DNA from: Xenorhabdus thuongxuanensis
Lineage (GTDB): Bacteria; Pseudomonadota; Gammaproteobacteria; Enterobacterales; Enterobacteriaceae
Reading direction: 5' to 3'
DNA: 64,000 nt
Assembly: GCF_001908095.1 (NCBI RefSeq)
Contig: NZ_MKGR01000005.1
Location: forward strand, 20,232-84,231
Positions 18,500-27,887 of this stretch are shown here, one piece after another; position 1 is the stretch's first letter; every line of letters begins with the position of its first letter. The notes beneath the pieces are model-generated. The model was not told where the DNA came from. It did no database searches and saw only the letters and a list, made by a program, of their open reading frames with translations. Made by a program: the position numbers and the translations under genes.

Positions 18500-19531
18500 T
18501 TATTGCCCCATTTTGACTTCAGTGAGCCATTTGTTGATCAGTTCCTTACGCACTTCATTGGAGCCATATTTCTCCATGTCATAATTGATGAGGTTTAATT
18601 CATCAGATTTTAATGTCATAGGAGATGCTTCTGCTGTAGTGTTGATAAGGATTTGGTAAGATTGGCCTTTCTTCCAACTCAGCTCTTGAGCTTCTTTGGA
18701 CAGCACCCAATCGACAAATAATTTGGCGTTATCTATATTGCGGGCGTTTTTGATGATGCTAACACCGCCAATTTCATACCCAGTACCTTCGCAGGGAGCC
18801 ATTAATTTCATGGGGGCGCCATTTTCAACTTCCAGCGAGTAATCATGTAAGAAGCCAATTCCGATAGCTGTTTCACCACGTGCGGTATTGCGCGCAGGGG
18901 CAATACCAGATTTGGTGTATTGGGAAATATTACTGTTTAATTTTTTCAGGTAATCGAAAGCTTCGTTTTCTCCCCACAGTTGGATAAACGTTGCCAATGC
19001 TGTATAGGATGTACCTGAACTTTGTGGATCTGCAATTTGGATCTCACCTTTATATTCTGGTTTTGTCAGATCTTTCCAGCACTTCGGTATAGGTAGTTTT
19101 TTCTCTTTCAAACGGTCTGTATTCACACCAAAACCCAGAATTCCCATATAGACCGCAGAAGAGTAATTACCTTTGCGTTTTGCCGGATCACGGAATTGAG
19201 GCATGGTTTGATCTAAGTTGGAGGATCTATAGGGATGCAGGAGATCCATTTCTCCCGCTTGAGAATGGGGATCAAGTGTGCCGCCATACCATACATCTGC
19301 TTGTGGATTACGTTTTTCCGCTTCTATTTTGGCTAATGTACTGCCTGTTCCATTGCGGATAAATGTGGTTTTAACATTGTATTTTTCGCTGAAGGTACGT
19401 GTTTCTGTTTCACAAAGAGCATTGGTGCCACTGCAATAAACAATGAGCCGTCCTGCTGCTTGAACATTGTTAGTAATAGCCGTAAGAGTTAATCCCATAA
19501 CGATAAGGGAAGAGAAAGATTTTAATTTCAT
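18500..19531 (-). CDS. afuA: Periplasmic sugar-phosphate binding protein AfuA
   Basis: Extracytoplasmic binding protein of the AfuABC importer, family 1 (ferric-binding-like) fold, about 343 residues. MKLKSFSSLIVMGLTLT is a clear signal peptide, with cleavage expected after VQA. The start at 19531 has AAGGAAA 6-8 bases ahead; the open frame extends 7 codons further to 19552 without support. AfuA proteins bind hexose phosphates rather than iron. Immediately upstream on the same strand lie uhpC, uhpB and uhpA, which fits induction by external sugar phosphate. The ligand here is inferred from family and context. Confidence 0.87.
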   Translation of the reverse strand: MKLKSFSSLIVMGLTLTAITNNVQAAGRLIVYCSGTNALCETETRTFSEKYNVKTTFIRNGTGSTLAKIEAEKRNPQADVWYGGTLDPHSQAGEMDLLHPYRSSNLDQTMPQFRDPAKRKGNYSSAVYMGILGFGVNTDRLKEKKLPIPKCWKDLTKPEYKGEIQIADPQSSGTSYTALATFIQLWGENEAFDYLKKLNSNISQYTKSGIAPARNTARGETAIGIGFLHDYSLEVENGAPMKLMAPCEGTGYEIGGVSIIKNARNIDNAKLFVDWVLSKEAQELSWKKGQSYQILINTTAEASPMTLKSDELNLINYDMEKYGSNEVRKELINKWLTEVKMGQ

Positions 19532-19552
19532 TATAATTTCCTTACTGTCCAT

Positions 19553-19977
19553 AATTTTGTATTTTACTTATTTATACTCAAATCAATAAAGCAAACACTT
19601 ATTGTTGCTTTATTTAAGGTTAAAATGTCATGAAATATTTGCAAATGGATAATGAAGAATGAAAATTAATTATTCAACTTTGATTTGTGAATTTGTAATG
19701 TGAGTAACATTTTTTATTGCTCGAATAATTAAGGTTTTATTCTAAATTTTATTTTTTGTTGTTTGTTTAATTAAGGTTTTTATCTATTTTATAAAAAATA
19801 AATTATGTGATATTTTAAGTTTTATTGGTAATTGTGATGTGTTAATTGTTTTGTTATGATCTGTTTTATAAATGTGTTTTTAGAATTCTGAGAGTTATTT
19901 CGTTTGAATTAATAATATAGTCTTATTTTACTAGTGTAGTGATCAATTTACTTGAACACTACATGGAGGTAATTCTG
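19553..19977 (-). promoter_or_regulatory. afuA upstream region with repeats and a leader hairpin
   Basis: A 425-bp gene-free, AT-rich region between uhpC and afuA. It contains a perfect hairpin (AATAAAGCAA 19585-19594 with TTGCTTTATT 19605-19614) in the afuA leader. The core TTAAGGT occurs three times in the same orientation, starting at 19614, 19729 and 19771, the last two within AATTAAGGTTTT. Spacings of 115 and 42 bp are close to whole helical turns (11 and 4). These are candidate activator sites, possibly for UhpA; that is inference. Confidence 0.5.
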
Positions 19978-21288
19978 TTATCTGTGTTTCTTATACACTT
20001 TACTGACGTCAGCCATTAAAATTGGCATCAATAATAACCCCATTACAGCGGCTGCAAGAGTCAGCAAGGCAAACATACCTGTCCAATCATAACAGTCAAT
20101 GATCTGGCTTAATGGCCAACCAGCGATTGCAGAACCAAAATAGGCGTACAATCCTAAATATCCGGTTACTGTACCTGCTGCTTTTTTGTGGCAATGCTCT
20201 GTTGCTGAAAGGCCTATTAACATCTGTGGCCCAAACACAAAGAAGCCAATACTGAAAATACAGATAGATAATAGCACATAGTTATTTATGGGGATTAACC
20301 AAAGAGCAGCCATGGAAAAGAAGAGCCCGAGAGAAAATAGTAGAATTACTGGTGCACGTTGGCTGCGAAATAATAAATCAGATCCCCATCCAGAACAAAG
20401 AGCACCTAATAATCCTCCCAATTCAAATAACGATAGGATAGCATTGGCATTCAGTAAATTAACTCCATGTTTTTCTAATAACCATAAGTTACCCCAGTCA
20501 TTAATTGCGATTCTAATGAAATAGACGAGAATATAAGAAAGACCAAGGAGCCAGATGGTACGGTTGAATAAAATAGTTTCCTGTAGGATTTTCATCATGG
20601 GCATGAGTGAAGACAATCGTTCTTGCCGTAGCTCCATAGTATCTTGTCGCCAATGTCCTACGCTAGGTAAATCATGTTCCTGTGGAATGCCTCGTATTCT
20701 CCGGCATAACCAAATTCCAAGCACGATACTAATGAGTCCGGAAACGGATAATGTAGCGCGCCAGCCATAGTGTGATGCTAAAAGAGCGGACAATAATGGC
20801 AGAAAAATGCCACTTATATTGATAGATATATTCCAGCAGCCCCACCAGAAACCTCGTTCATTACGAGAATACCAGTAAGTGAGAAGTCGAGCACAGGTTG
20901 GCCATCCCCATCCTTGAAAAAAACCATTCAACGTCCAAACGAACAGTAAGGAGGGTAGTGATGAGCAGAAAGTAAAAATAATGTTCAGTACTCCTGTCAT
21001 TAATAGCCCTACACCCATGAACCAGCGATAACCAGTGTAGTCATGAAAAATACCGGAAAAAAATTTTGAACCACCATAAGCAAGGTAAAATAAACTTGTT
21101 ATCCATCCAATATCATTTTTATTAAGAGCCAATTCCAGCTGCATGGTTGGCATAACCACATTCAAACTCTTGCGAGTTAGGTAGAATGCGGCATAACCTA
21201 TAACCATTGACATGAGCAAATGGATTCGCCAATAACGATAATGTTGTGATATTTGCTCATGGTTGATGCTTTGCATAAGTGTCTCCAT
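19978..21288 (-). CDS. uhpC: Sugar-phosphate sensor UhpC (MFS)
   Basis: Membrane receptor of the organophosphate:phosphate antiporter family that senses external glucose-6-phosphate and activates the kinase UhpB. The 436-residue protein has 12 membrane helices and reads like UhpC throughout (RKSLNVVMP, DIGWITSLFYLAYGGSKF, GFFQGWGWPTCARLLTYWYS). E. coli UhpC is of nearly identical length. Starts at 21288 or four codons later (MQSINHEQ) are both possible. It is third in uhpA-uhpB-uhpC, 52 bp after uhpB. No uhpT transporter follows; afuABC comes instead. Confidence 0.88.
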   Translation of the reverse strand: METLMQSINHEQISQHYRYWRIHLLMSMVIGYAAFYLTRKSLNVVMPTMQLELALNKNDIGWITSLFYLAYGGSKFFSGIFHDYTGYRWFMGVGLLMTGVLNIIFTFCSSLPSLLFVWTLNGFFQGWGWPTCARLLTYWYSRNERGFWWGCWNISINISGIFLPLLSALLASHYGWRATLSVSGLISIVLGIWLCRRIRGIPQEHDLPSVGHWRQDTMELRQERLSSLMPMMKILQETILFNRTIWLLGLSYILVYFIRIAINDWGNLWLLEKHGVNLLNANAILSLFELGGLLGALCSGWGSDLLFRSQRAPVILLFSLGLFFSMAALWLIPINNYVLLSICIFSIGFFVFGPQMLIGLSATEHCHKKAAGTVTGYLGLYAYFGSAIAGWPLSQIIDCYDWTGMFALLTLAAAVMGLLLMPILMADVSKVYKKHR

Positions 21289-21340
21289 AAAAAGATATAA
21301 GTAGCTGCTGTTGCTTCAGTCGCTCGAAGAGGGTACTTGG

Positions 21341-22918
21341 TTATTCGGTATCGTTGTCTGCATTTATTGGTAAATATATAATGACATGGGTTCCTTGTTG
21401 AGTATTGAGCCTCCAATTGCCTCCAAGAGCCCGAACACGTTCTTCAATCCCTTTGAGCCCAAATCCCGTATTTTTTTTATCATCGATGATACCAATACCG
21501 TTATCGCTGACCTGAAGTACGATTAAATTTCTTTTTTGCTTTAAGGTAATATTTATTTGGTTAGCGTTAGCATGCTTACTGATATTGTTCAGTAACTCTT
21601 GAATTAACCTATAAAGTGTCAGAGTGATAGTGTTATCATTGAGAGTGTGTGGTAGCTGGTAATCAAAATGGCAGCAAATGTTTTGTTCTTCAAAAGCAAA
21701 CTCATTTATTAAGTGATGAATTGATTGATCAAGAGACATTTCGTCAAGTGCAGGTGGGCGCAGTTCACGCAGCAGTTGACGAGTTGTTTGGTGTACTTGT
21801 TGGGAGAGGTGGTTAATTTGTTCAGCAGATTTATGAGCTAATGATAACTTTGAAGTACGTTTTATTAGCATGGATTGAATTTGAATGGCAGTTATATTTT
21901 GTCCAATGGCATCATGAAGTTCTCTGGCAATATTTTTACGAATATCTTCTTCTGTGTGTACTAGTTTTTGCATCAAAATATGACGGGTTGTTAACTCTTT
22001 TTCTAACCGTTCACGATAACGGTTTAAATTATTTGCCAACTGTTTTTGATAGGTTAGGTTACCTGCCAATTGTTGCTGGCGACTGATGGCAATACCAAGC
22101 CCTATTCCTAATAAAGCCTGAGTGGTTAAAAAAATCTCCAATTCCTGTAATTCACTGAATGAGCCATTGGATTGACGGGCTGAAGTGACGAGTAAACTTC
22201 CTAACAATGCGGAGAGAACACCGCCTTGCCAACCATAACGATAGGCCATAAATACATTAGGAATAAAAACTAAAATTGACAGTAACCACTCTATTTTCGA
22301 GGATAGAAGGTATTGGCCACTTATTCCCAGTAGACTAAACAGGAAACACCACATCAGCAAAGATGTTCTTAATTGTGGATCAGATATATCAGTCTTGGTA
22401 TGCTGATTCTTCCAATATTTCTCATATAAATAAACATAAATCAGATAGATGAATGGGGAGAGTAAAACTCCACCAGTTAATGAAGAGAGAAAAATAAAGC
22501 TAATTTTATTAGGTAACGAAAAGCTCAAAAACAAGATTTGTAAAAGGCTATTAATGATAACTCCAGCCAACAAGATAGAAAGCTGTTGCCAATAAAGAGA
22601 ATAATTCCACCATATCTTTTGAATGCCTAATGCTGTGATCACACTAATTAATGGTGAAAAAAGAATGATTGGATATATAATGAGCTGCTCGCTTCTTAGC
22701 CACAATAATATACAGATTTCACTAATCAGAAGGATTGGAAGATAACGTCGTCCTAGCAAAGCCATAAATACTAAACGTATCCCTTGAGGTAAAAATAGTG
22801 TTGCCTGTAGTCCATTATTGTGAAAATAAAAACTAATTACCCATAATGAAATCCAAATCAGTGAGTAAAATAGACCAAGGAATAGTGATTGTAAAATGAA
22901 TAGCAATTTTTCATTCAT
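21341..22918 (-). CDS. uhpB: Sensor histidine kinase UhpB
   Basis: Membrane-bound kinase of 525 residues. About eight hydrophobic segments form a MASE1-like N-terminal half; the cytoplasmic half carries the HisKA_3 phosphoacceptor site ARELHDAIGQNITAIQ and the HATPase motifs NNISKHANA, DNGIGI and GFGLKGIEERV. Together with UhpC it senses extracellular sugar phosphate and phosphorylates UhpA. It is just 3 bp downstream of uhpA and is probably cotranscribed and translationally coupled with it. Confidence 0.9.
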   Translation of the reverse strand: MNEKLLFILQSLFLGLFYSLIWISLWVISFYFHNNGLQATLFLPQGIRLVFMALLGRRYLPILLISEICILLWLRSEQLIIYPIILFSPLISVITALGIQKIWWNYSLYWQQLSILLAGVIINSLLQILFLSFSLPNKISFIFLSSLTGGVLLSPFIYLIYVYLYEKYWKNQHTKTDISDPQLRTSLLMWCFLFSLLGISGQYLLSSKIEWLLSILVFIPNVFMAYRYGWQGGVLSALLGSLLVTSARQSNGSFSELQELEIFLTTQALLGIGLGIAISRQQQLAGNLTYQKQLANNLNRYRERLEKELTTRHILMQKLVHTEEDIRKNIARELHDAIGQNITAIQIQSMLIKRTSKLSLAHKSAEQINHLSQQVHQTTRQLLRELRPPALDEMSLDQSIHHLINEFAFEEQNICCHFDYQLPHTLNDNTITLTLYRLIQELLNNISKHANANQINITLKQKRNLIVLQVSDNGIGIIDDKKNTGFGLKGIEERVRALGGNWRLNTQQGTHVIIYLPINADNDTE

Positions 22919-22921
22919 TGA

Positions 22922-23551
22922 TTAACTCGTAATGATCTGATTCTTAAGAGCATAATGGACTAGATCAATAGTAGTATTACATTGTAATTTATCTAAAATC
23001 CTAGCTCGATGGACATGAACTGTATTGTGGCTAAGTTCAAGCTGTTCAGCGATCACTTTTACACTATCCCCATTGACTAATAGGGTAAAAATTTCTCTTT
23101 CTCTCGGTGTTAGGGCTTGCAGCGCTACAATTTCTTGAGGTTTTTGGCGAAATGCTTTCAGTGTATGAGCACAAAGATAAATATTTCCTTGATGGACTGA
23201 CCGGACGGCTTGTACTAATTCCTCTGGCCCACAGCATTTCGTCAAATAACCTCGCGCACCTGAATCTAGCGCACTTTGCACAAGCGCAGCAGTGTCATAA
23301 ATACTTAACATGATCGTACGAAAATTTGGGCTGGTGGGACGAAGCCGGGTTAGAAGCTGTAGGCCACTTTCGTTAGGCATGGAGATATCCATGATGACGA
23401 TATCAATCGTTTTTCTTAGTAAATCCGGCCATGCTTCATCGGCACTGCTGTATTGACCAACGATTATAATATCATCTTCAAGTGTCAATAATTGGGCAAA
23501 ACCTGAACGGACAACAACATGATCATCAATGAGAGCAATTTTTATCGTCAT
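22922..23551 (-). CDS. uhpA: Response regulator UhpA (NarL/LuxR type)
   Basis: Transcription activator of 209 residues. The N-terminal receiver has the acidic pair D9/D10 and phosphoacceptor D55 (IVIMDISMP); the C-terminal LuxR helix-turn-helix reads LTPREREIFTLLVNGDSVKVIAEQL. It is the first gene of a same-strand array uhpA-uhpB-uhpC-afuA-afuB-afuC. The likely target is the afuA promoter region, since no uhpT is present. Confidence 0.9.
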   Translation of the reverse strand: MTIKIALIDDHVVVRSGFAQLLTLEDDIIIVGQYSSADEAWPDLLRKTIDIVIMDISMPNESGLQLLTRLRPTSPNFRTIMLSIYDTAALVQSALDSGARGYLTKCCGPEELVQAVRSVHQGNIYLCAHTLKAFRQKPQEIVALQALTPREREIFTLLVNGDSVKVIAEQLELSHNTVHVHRARILDKLQCNTTIDLVHYALKNQIITS

Positions 23552-24108
23552 TTTTATTGTATGTTGTAAGGGGCTTTATTATAAATAATTTAGATATAAT
23601 AATGTTCATAAAATAAAATTCATGCAAATAAATAAACTAAATTTGTTAGTGAGATAACAAAATTTATTTTAATTTAATATAAACTATATTTATTTCATAT
23701 GGTTATTATTATTTTTTATTGCCTTTTTCATACCCCCATATCGTAATGATGAATTCTATTTTTGTTAATTATCAATAACAAAATCAATATATTTATTGAT
23801 ATTAAACAGTGTTTTTTTCTTTATTAAATTAAACTGGTGGATTTAATAAAGAAATTACACTGTAATTTTATGTGTTTTCATTATTATATTTCATATGTTA
23901 TTTTATGGTAAATGATATGAAAAAACTTTTACCATAATCCCTTTATAGGTATAGGGGCAATTATGCTAGATTCCCCTATAAAAAATCTTGAATATTTTTT
24001 CTATATGGATGGGAAGCGATATTTTTGCATCATCAGATATGCTTTATTGTTTTTTCATTACTATTTTTTCAGAAAAACTATGCATAATACACAAAGAAGG
24101 TCTTACAG
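23552..24108. other. AT-rich divergent intergenic region with a GC-armed palindrome
   Basis: About 560 bp between divergent uhpA and the hydrolase gene, so promoters for both should lie here. Most is featureless A/T. One palindrome stands out: TATAGGGG (23950-23957) and CCCCTATA (23973-23980), 15 bp apart. It has A's after it on the plus strand and so is not a terminator; it could be an operator. Confidence 0.5.
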
Positions 24109-24657
24109 ATGAAAGCACTTATCATAATTGACATGCTGAATGACTTCGTAACAGGTATTCTTGCCAATGAAAAGAAGGCAATGGAAATTATTCCAGTGAT
24201 CCAGCGAACGATTAATTATGTCAGAAATCGGCAGAACTGGTTAGTGATATATGCTAATGATGCCCATCGTGCAGATGATAGAGAAATAGGTATTTGGGGA
24301 AAACATGCTATGGAAGGAACGTGGGGAGCTAAAGTTGTCGATGCACTGACTCCCATTGGTTCAGAACGTGAAATTGTTTCTCCAAAACGTTTTTATAGTG
24401 CCTTTGATGGCACCGTTTTGGAAGATCTTTTCAGACAATATGATGTTACAGAAGTTGTGTTGACAGGCCAACATACAAATTGCTGTGTCCGGCATACCGC
24501 CTATAGCGCATTTACTCGGGGTTATGATATTACCGTATTGTCTGATGCAGTTTGTGTTTTTCCTGGGGTTGATCATGAAGCAGCTCTTGATTATTTAAAA
24601 ACAATTTATGGCGCCAAAATTATCACAAGTACTGAATTAGGTGTGCCGTTAAAATAA
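24109..24657 (+). CDS. Isochorismatase-family cysteine hydrolase
   Basis: A 182-residue cysteine hydrolase of the nicotinamidase/isochorismatase family. The triad is visible: Asp in IIDMLNDF (near residue 8), Lys in VSPKRFYSAF, and nucleophile Cys in HTNCCVRHT. The substrate is probably a small amide or enol ether (nicotinamide, isochorismate, N-carbamoyl compounds), but nothing in the context decides. It is a single gene between divergent uhpA and convergent speD, with a shared terminator behind it. Confidence 0.8.
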   Translation: MKALIIIDMLNDFVTGILANEKKAMEIIPVIQRTINYVRNRQNWLVIYANDAHRADDREIGIWGKHAMEGTWGAKVVDALTPIGSEREIVSPKRFYSAFDGTVLEDLFRQYDVTEVVLTGQHTNCCVRHTAYSAFTRGYDITVLSDAVCVFPGVDHEAALDYLKTIYGAKIITSTELGVPLK

Positions 24658-24685
24658 AGAATGTTATACGTGATAAAAAATGAAT

Positions 24686-24712
24686 GACTGGCAGATTGAT
24701 ATTCTGCCAGTC
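24686..24712. terminator. Bidirectional terminator between the hydrolase gene and speD
   Basis: GACTGGCAGA (24686-24695) pairs perfectly with TCTGCCAGTC (24703-24712) around a 7-base loop, between two convergent genes. Confidence 0.8.
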
Positions 24713-24738
24713 AAATAGATCAGGTCGAATACAATTAT

Positions 24739-25533
24739 CTATAGATCGGGTAAATTTCGACCGTAATAGATCTCCTGTATCTCTTTTTTAAGTAAACGGG
24801 TGATTTCTCTCTTTTCCGTTTCACTTAGTTCTTCTGCTGTGGTATTGAACAAATATTCATTCAGATCGAATTCTTTCAGCATCATTTTGGTATGGAAGAG
24901 ATTTTCCTGAAAAATATTCACATCAATCATATGGTACTGAGATTGAATTTCTTCTGTCACATAATTCTGGATGGAGCTAATTTCATGGTCAATGTAGTAT
25001 TTTATGCCATTAATATCTCGGGTAAAACCACGAACGCGATAATCCATTGTTACAATGTCAGATTCCAATTTATAAATCAGGTAATTCAGAGCATTAAGGG
25101 GAGAAATAACACCGCAGGTTGATACTTCAATGTCTGCCCTGAAGGTACATATGCCATCATCTGGATGGCTTTCTGGATAGGTATGCACACAGATGTGACT
25201 CTTGTCCAAATGGGCGACGACAGAGTCAGGGAGTGGGCCTAGATTTTCCGTATTATCCACCAGTTTGGCTGCAATGGGTTCTTCACTAATCAAAATGGTA
25301 ACGCTCGCTCCTTTAGGGTCATAGTCTTGGCGAGCAATATTAAGAATGTTTGCACCAATGATTGAACAGGTTTCGCTGAGTATTTCAGTTAGGCGGGTTG
25401 CATTATACTGTTCATCAATGTACGCGATATAACTGTCGCGATCGGCTTTCGTTTTTGCATAACAGATGTCATAGATACAGAAACTCAAGCTTTTTGTTAG
25501 ATTATTAAAGCCGTGCAATTTCAGTTTGCGCAA
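24739..25533 (-). CDS. speD: S-adenosylmethionine decarboxylase proenzyme SpeD
   Basis: SpeD makes decarboxylated SAM, the aminopropyl donor for spermidine. The 264-residue proenzyme has E. coli length and the self-cleavage site at K111-S112 in [12 protein letters not shown], where serine becomes the pyruvoyl cofactor. It follows speE on the same strand with a 28-bp gap, the usual speE-speD operon. Confidence 0.97.
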   Translation of the reverse strand: MRKLKLHGFNNLTKSLSFCIYDICYAKTKADRDSYIAYIDEQYNATRLTEILSETCSIIGANILNIARQDYDPKGASVTILISEEPIAAKLVDNTENLGPLPDSVVAHLDKSHICVHTYPESHPDDGICTFRADIEVSTCGVISPLNALNYLIYKLESDIVTMDYRVRGFTRDINGIKYYIDHEISSIQNYVTEEIQSQYHMIDVNIFQENLFHTKMMLKEFDLNEYLFNTTAEELSETEKREITRLLKKEIQEIYYGRNLPDL

Positions 25534-25561
25534 TTTAGTTCACCTCCCGGTTAATGGGGGA

Positions 25562-26425
25562 TTATTGGTTATCAGATAGGGCATTCAGTAAGTATTGCGG
25601 CAGTGCAAAACTTCCTGCATGTACGGCAGGTGTGTAGTAACGGCAAGTTATGGCCGCATCTTCAAAGCGTTGTTGCAGTGTTGTCAGAGGCACCTGACGC
25701 AAGGCAGAATTTTGGGTTGCCCATGCAAACATCATGATCCCGCCATAATAGGTTGGAATGGCTGCCTGATAAAAACTGCTGTCAGTAAAATAGTGGCTCA
25801 ATTTTTTATGGCTATTGACGGCTTCATCCTGTTGAAGGAAACAGACACCATTTTGGGCAACAAAAATGCCACCTTCGTTTAAGCAACCAGCGCAGCCTGC
25901 ATAAAATTCAGAAGTAAACAGGCTTTCACCTGGTCCATCAGGATCAGTACAATCAGAAATGATAACATCAAATTTTTCAGATGTAGTTTTGACAAACTTA
26001 ACACCGTCGTCAATTACCAGCTTGAAACGGGGATCGCTATAAGCCCCTGCGTTATGGTTTGGCAAATATTGGCGGCAGAATTCGACTACACCAGCATCAA
26101 TTTCTACCATTGTAATACTGTCGAGATAGTGATGACGGCAAACTTCGCGCAACATCCCGCCATCACCACCGCCAATGATCAACACTTTTTTGGCCTGGCC
26201 GTGGGCAAATAGTGGTACATGAGCCATCATTTCATGATAGATAAACTCATCGCGCTCTGTGGTTTGAACTACACCATCAAGTGCCATGATGCGGCCTAGT
26301 TCTGTATTTTCAAAAATAATTAAATCTTGATGCTCTGTTTTATCGTGATAAAGCACGTTTTCAACAGAGAAATACTGACCGAAATTGGGATGTAATGTTT
26401 CATACCAAATTTCTTTTTGTGGCAT
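25562..26425 (-). CDS. speE: Spermidine synthase SpeE
   Basis: Transfers the aminopropyl group from decarboxylated SAM to putrescine. The 287-residue protein shows the SAM-type nucleotide fold ([25 protein letters not shown]), the [13 protein letters not shown] loop with the catalytic aspartate, and the N-terminal [11 protein letters not shown]. It leads speE-speD. Confidence 0.97.
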   Translation of the reverse strand: MPQKEIWYETLHPNFGQYFSVENVLYHDKTEHQDLIIFENTELGRIMALDGVVQTTERDEFIYHEMMAHVPLFAHGQAKKVLIIGGGDGGMLREVCRHHYLDSITMVEIDAGVVEFCRQYLPNHNAGAYSDPRFKLVIDDGVKFVKTTSEKFDVIISDCTDPDGPGESLFTSEFYAGCAGCLNEGGIFVAQNGVCFLQQDEAVNSHKKLSHYFTDSSFYQAAIPTYYGGIMMFAWATQNSALRQVPLTTLQQRFEDAAITCRYYTPAVHAGSFALPQYLLNALSDNQ

Positions 26426-26542
26426 GTTCCGCTATTCCTCCATTGTGATATTCATCGGTATTGGGTACACATAGTAGCCAATGATTCACATAATTGTCAC
26501 TTAATTTCAATGTGAAATTAACCTTGGGAATATCAAAAGAGC

Positions 26543-26890
26543 CTATTTTATATACGAAAGCAGACTGAGGGAGTTCTTTGCAAGAGAGCGGCATTTAACC
26601 TCATGGGGTAAGTTGATTCCCTTTAAATCGTTGTAACCTAATTGATTTAGTTTTTGCATTAACTGGCTATCGTAGTTACTGAGATCCCACTTGTTACGTT
26701 GGGCAAAATAGATAATTGTACGCTTAATTTGAAAATCTGGGATTTGGCTATAGCCGCAGTCATGTTTTAGATAGATATAAACGGCTGTCAGATCGGCGAG
26801 ATCTTCAGCTTCATTCTCAGACAGCGCTTTTGCTGGTTGAGTAAAACTAAACAGAACAAGAATGTACGCGAATAAGGCAATTTTTTGCAT
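26543..26890 (-). CDS. yacC: YacC family periplasmic protein
   Basis: A 115-residue secreted protein with a signal peptide ending near PAKA, matching E. coli YacC in sequence style (LSENEAEDLADLTAVYIYLKHDCGY, WDLSNYD, KNSLSLLSY). YacC is related to GspS-type pilotins; its own function is unclear. Two conserved cysteines probably form a disulfide. As in E. coli, it lies upstream of speE, 117 bp away. Confidence 0.88.
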   Translation of the reverse strand: MQKIALFAYILVLFSFTQPAKALSENEAEDLADLTAVYIYLKHDCGYSQIPDFQIKRTIIYFAQRNKWDLSNYDSQLMQKLNQLGYNDLKGINLPHEVKCRSLAKNSLSLLSYIK

Positions 26891-27021
26891 AATTTCTATT
26901 ATACTGATTTTCTACCATTTTACTTAAATTAACATATTAATATCATTGGTAGCTAAGCTTTATTTACTTAATTTTTATAAAATTACCGTTTTTTCCACTG
27001 GTGAGAAAATTGGGTTGTACG

Positions 27022-27355
27022 GGTTATGACTACAATTTATTGATAGTGATGAATGTTCAGATAATATCCTATAACTCTGTCATGCATTGCTATGGATTTT
27101 GAAAAAGATAATGTTTTTCGAGTCAGTCTTGCCAAATGCTGACGAAGGTTCAGATTATGCCTCTCTATACGTTGGGTATAACGCTTACTGACCACATGCC
27201 GTTTCCCTGTCAATGCTTTTTCATAACTTTTCCAGCCATCTGTCATATAAATAACGATATTGAAAATGACACTCAATACCTGGTCGAGTGGCCTGTGGGT
27301 GAGATCTCCTCGGACTACTCGACCAACTAAGTATGCCCCGCTGCTGGATTTACAT
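27022..27355 (-). mobile_element. IS1-family remnant, right end only
   Basis: The sequence from 27022 (GGTTATGACTACAATTTATT) matches the known right inverted repeat of IS1 closely, and the adjoining bases also follow the IS1 pattern. The element runs for about 330 bp and breaks off at the 3' end of marR; its left end and insA are absent. Confidence 0.85.
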
Positions 27356-27375
27356 TGTGCCCAATTGTTTTGCAA
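27037..27375 (-). pseudogene. C-terminal fragment of IS1 transposase InsB
   Basis: The frame carries the conserved InsB C-terminus: [31 protein letters not shown]-like and [11 protein letters not shown]. The N-terminal half is missing; the upstream codons of this frame are inside marR. Without the start and the InsA zinc/HTH part it cannot transpose. Confidence 0.88.
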
Positions 27376-27844
27376 CTTGAACCAGCCATCGGCGAACTGC
27401 TATTTCATCGGCATCGCTTACACCTGCCAGCAGTACAGTTTCAGTTGGTTGGACCGCTGATTTGCAGCGAACAAGCAGTTCTCGACCTGCATCGGTGATC
27501 TCGATAATTTGAATTCGGCCATGCATTTTGTGTGGCCGCCGCAACACCATTCCGGCACGCTCTAAATTTCCGACAATGACGCTCATCGTTTGCGGTGTCA
27601 ATAGTGATAAGCGGGCCAGTTCAGCCCCCGAAGCCTTGGGATATTCGGCAAGCATGGTCAGCACTGAAAATTGAGGCAGGGTCAAACCAATGTCCTGCAG
27701 TGCGCGTTCCATCCTTATCCTATGGGCTGCATGAGCCTGCCGCAGCAGATAACCGATATGGCCAGCCTCTCCTCGCTTACCTTCACCTATTTCTGGAATC
27801 GACGAGTTGTGTATTTTTAACTTGCGCATAATGTTAGAGTTCAT
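27350..27844 (-). CDS. MarR family transcriptional regulator
   Basis: Winged-helix repressor of about 164 residues: [45 protein letters not shown] is the DNA-binding region. It is divergent from the AhpD-like gene 44 bp away, so it probably represses that operon and itself. Its 3' end lies exactly at the IS1 junction, so the last residues may have been altered by the insertion. The ATG at 27829 is an alternative start. Its codon usage and GC are higher than those of the neighbours, consistent with transfer. Confidence 0.83.
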   Translation of the reverse strand: MNSNIMRKLKIHNSSIPEIGEGKRGEAGHIGYLLRQAHAAHRIRMERALQDIGLTLPQFSVLTMLAEYPKASGAELARLSLLTPQTMSVIVGNLERAGMVLRRPHKMHGRIQIIEITDAGRELLVRCKSAVQPTETVLLAGVSDADEIAVRRWLVQVAKQLGTM

Positions 27845-27887
27845 ATATTATTGTTCGTATTCTTATATTAGCAATTTGGAGTGCTTT

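Noticed and set aside
15234-19531. afuABC as a ferric-iron transporter
   Set aside because: The family resemblance to FbpABC is real, but the adjoining uhpABC genes and the known sugar-phosphate specificity of AfuABC make iron uptake the weaker reading.
26400-26594. 64-codon minus-strand frame between yacC and speE
   Set aside because: Overlaps the end of yacC and the start of speE, has no ribosome site and no family match.
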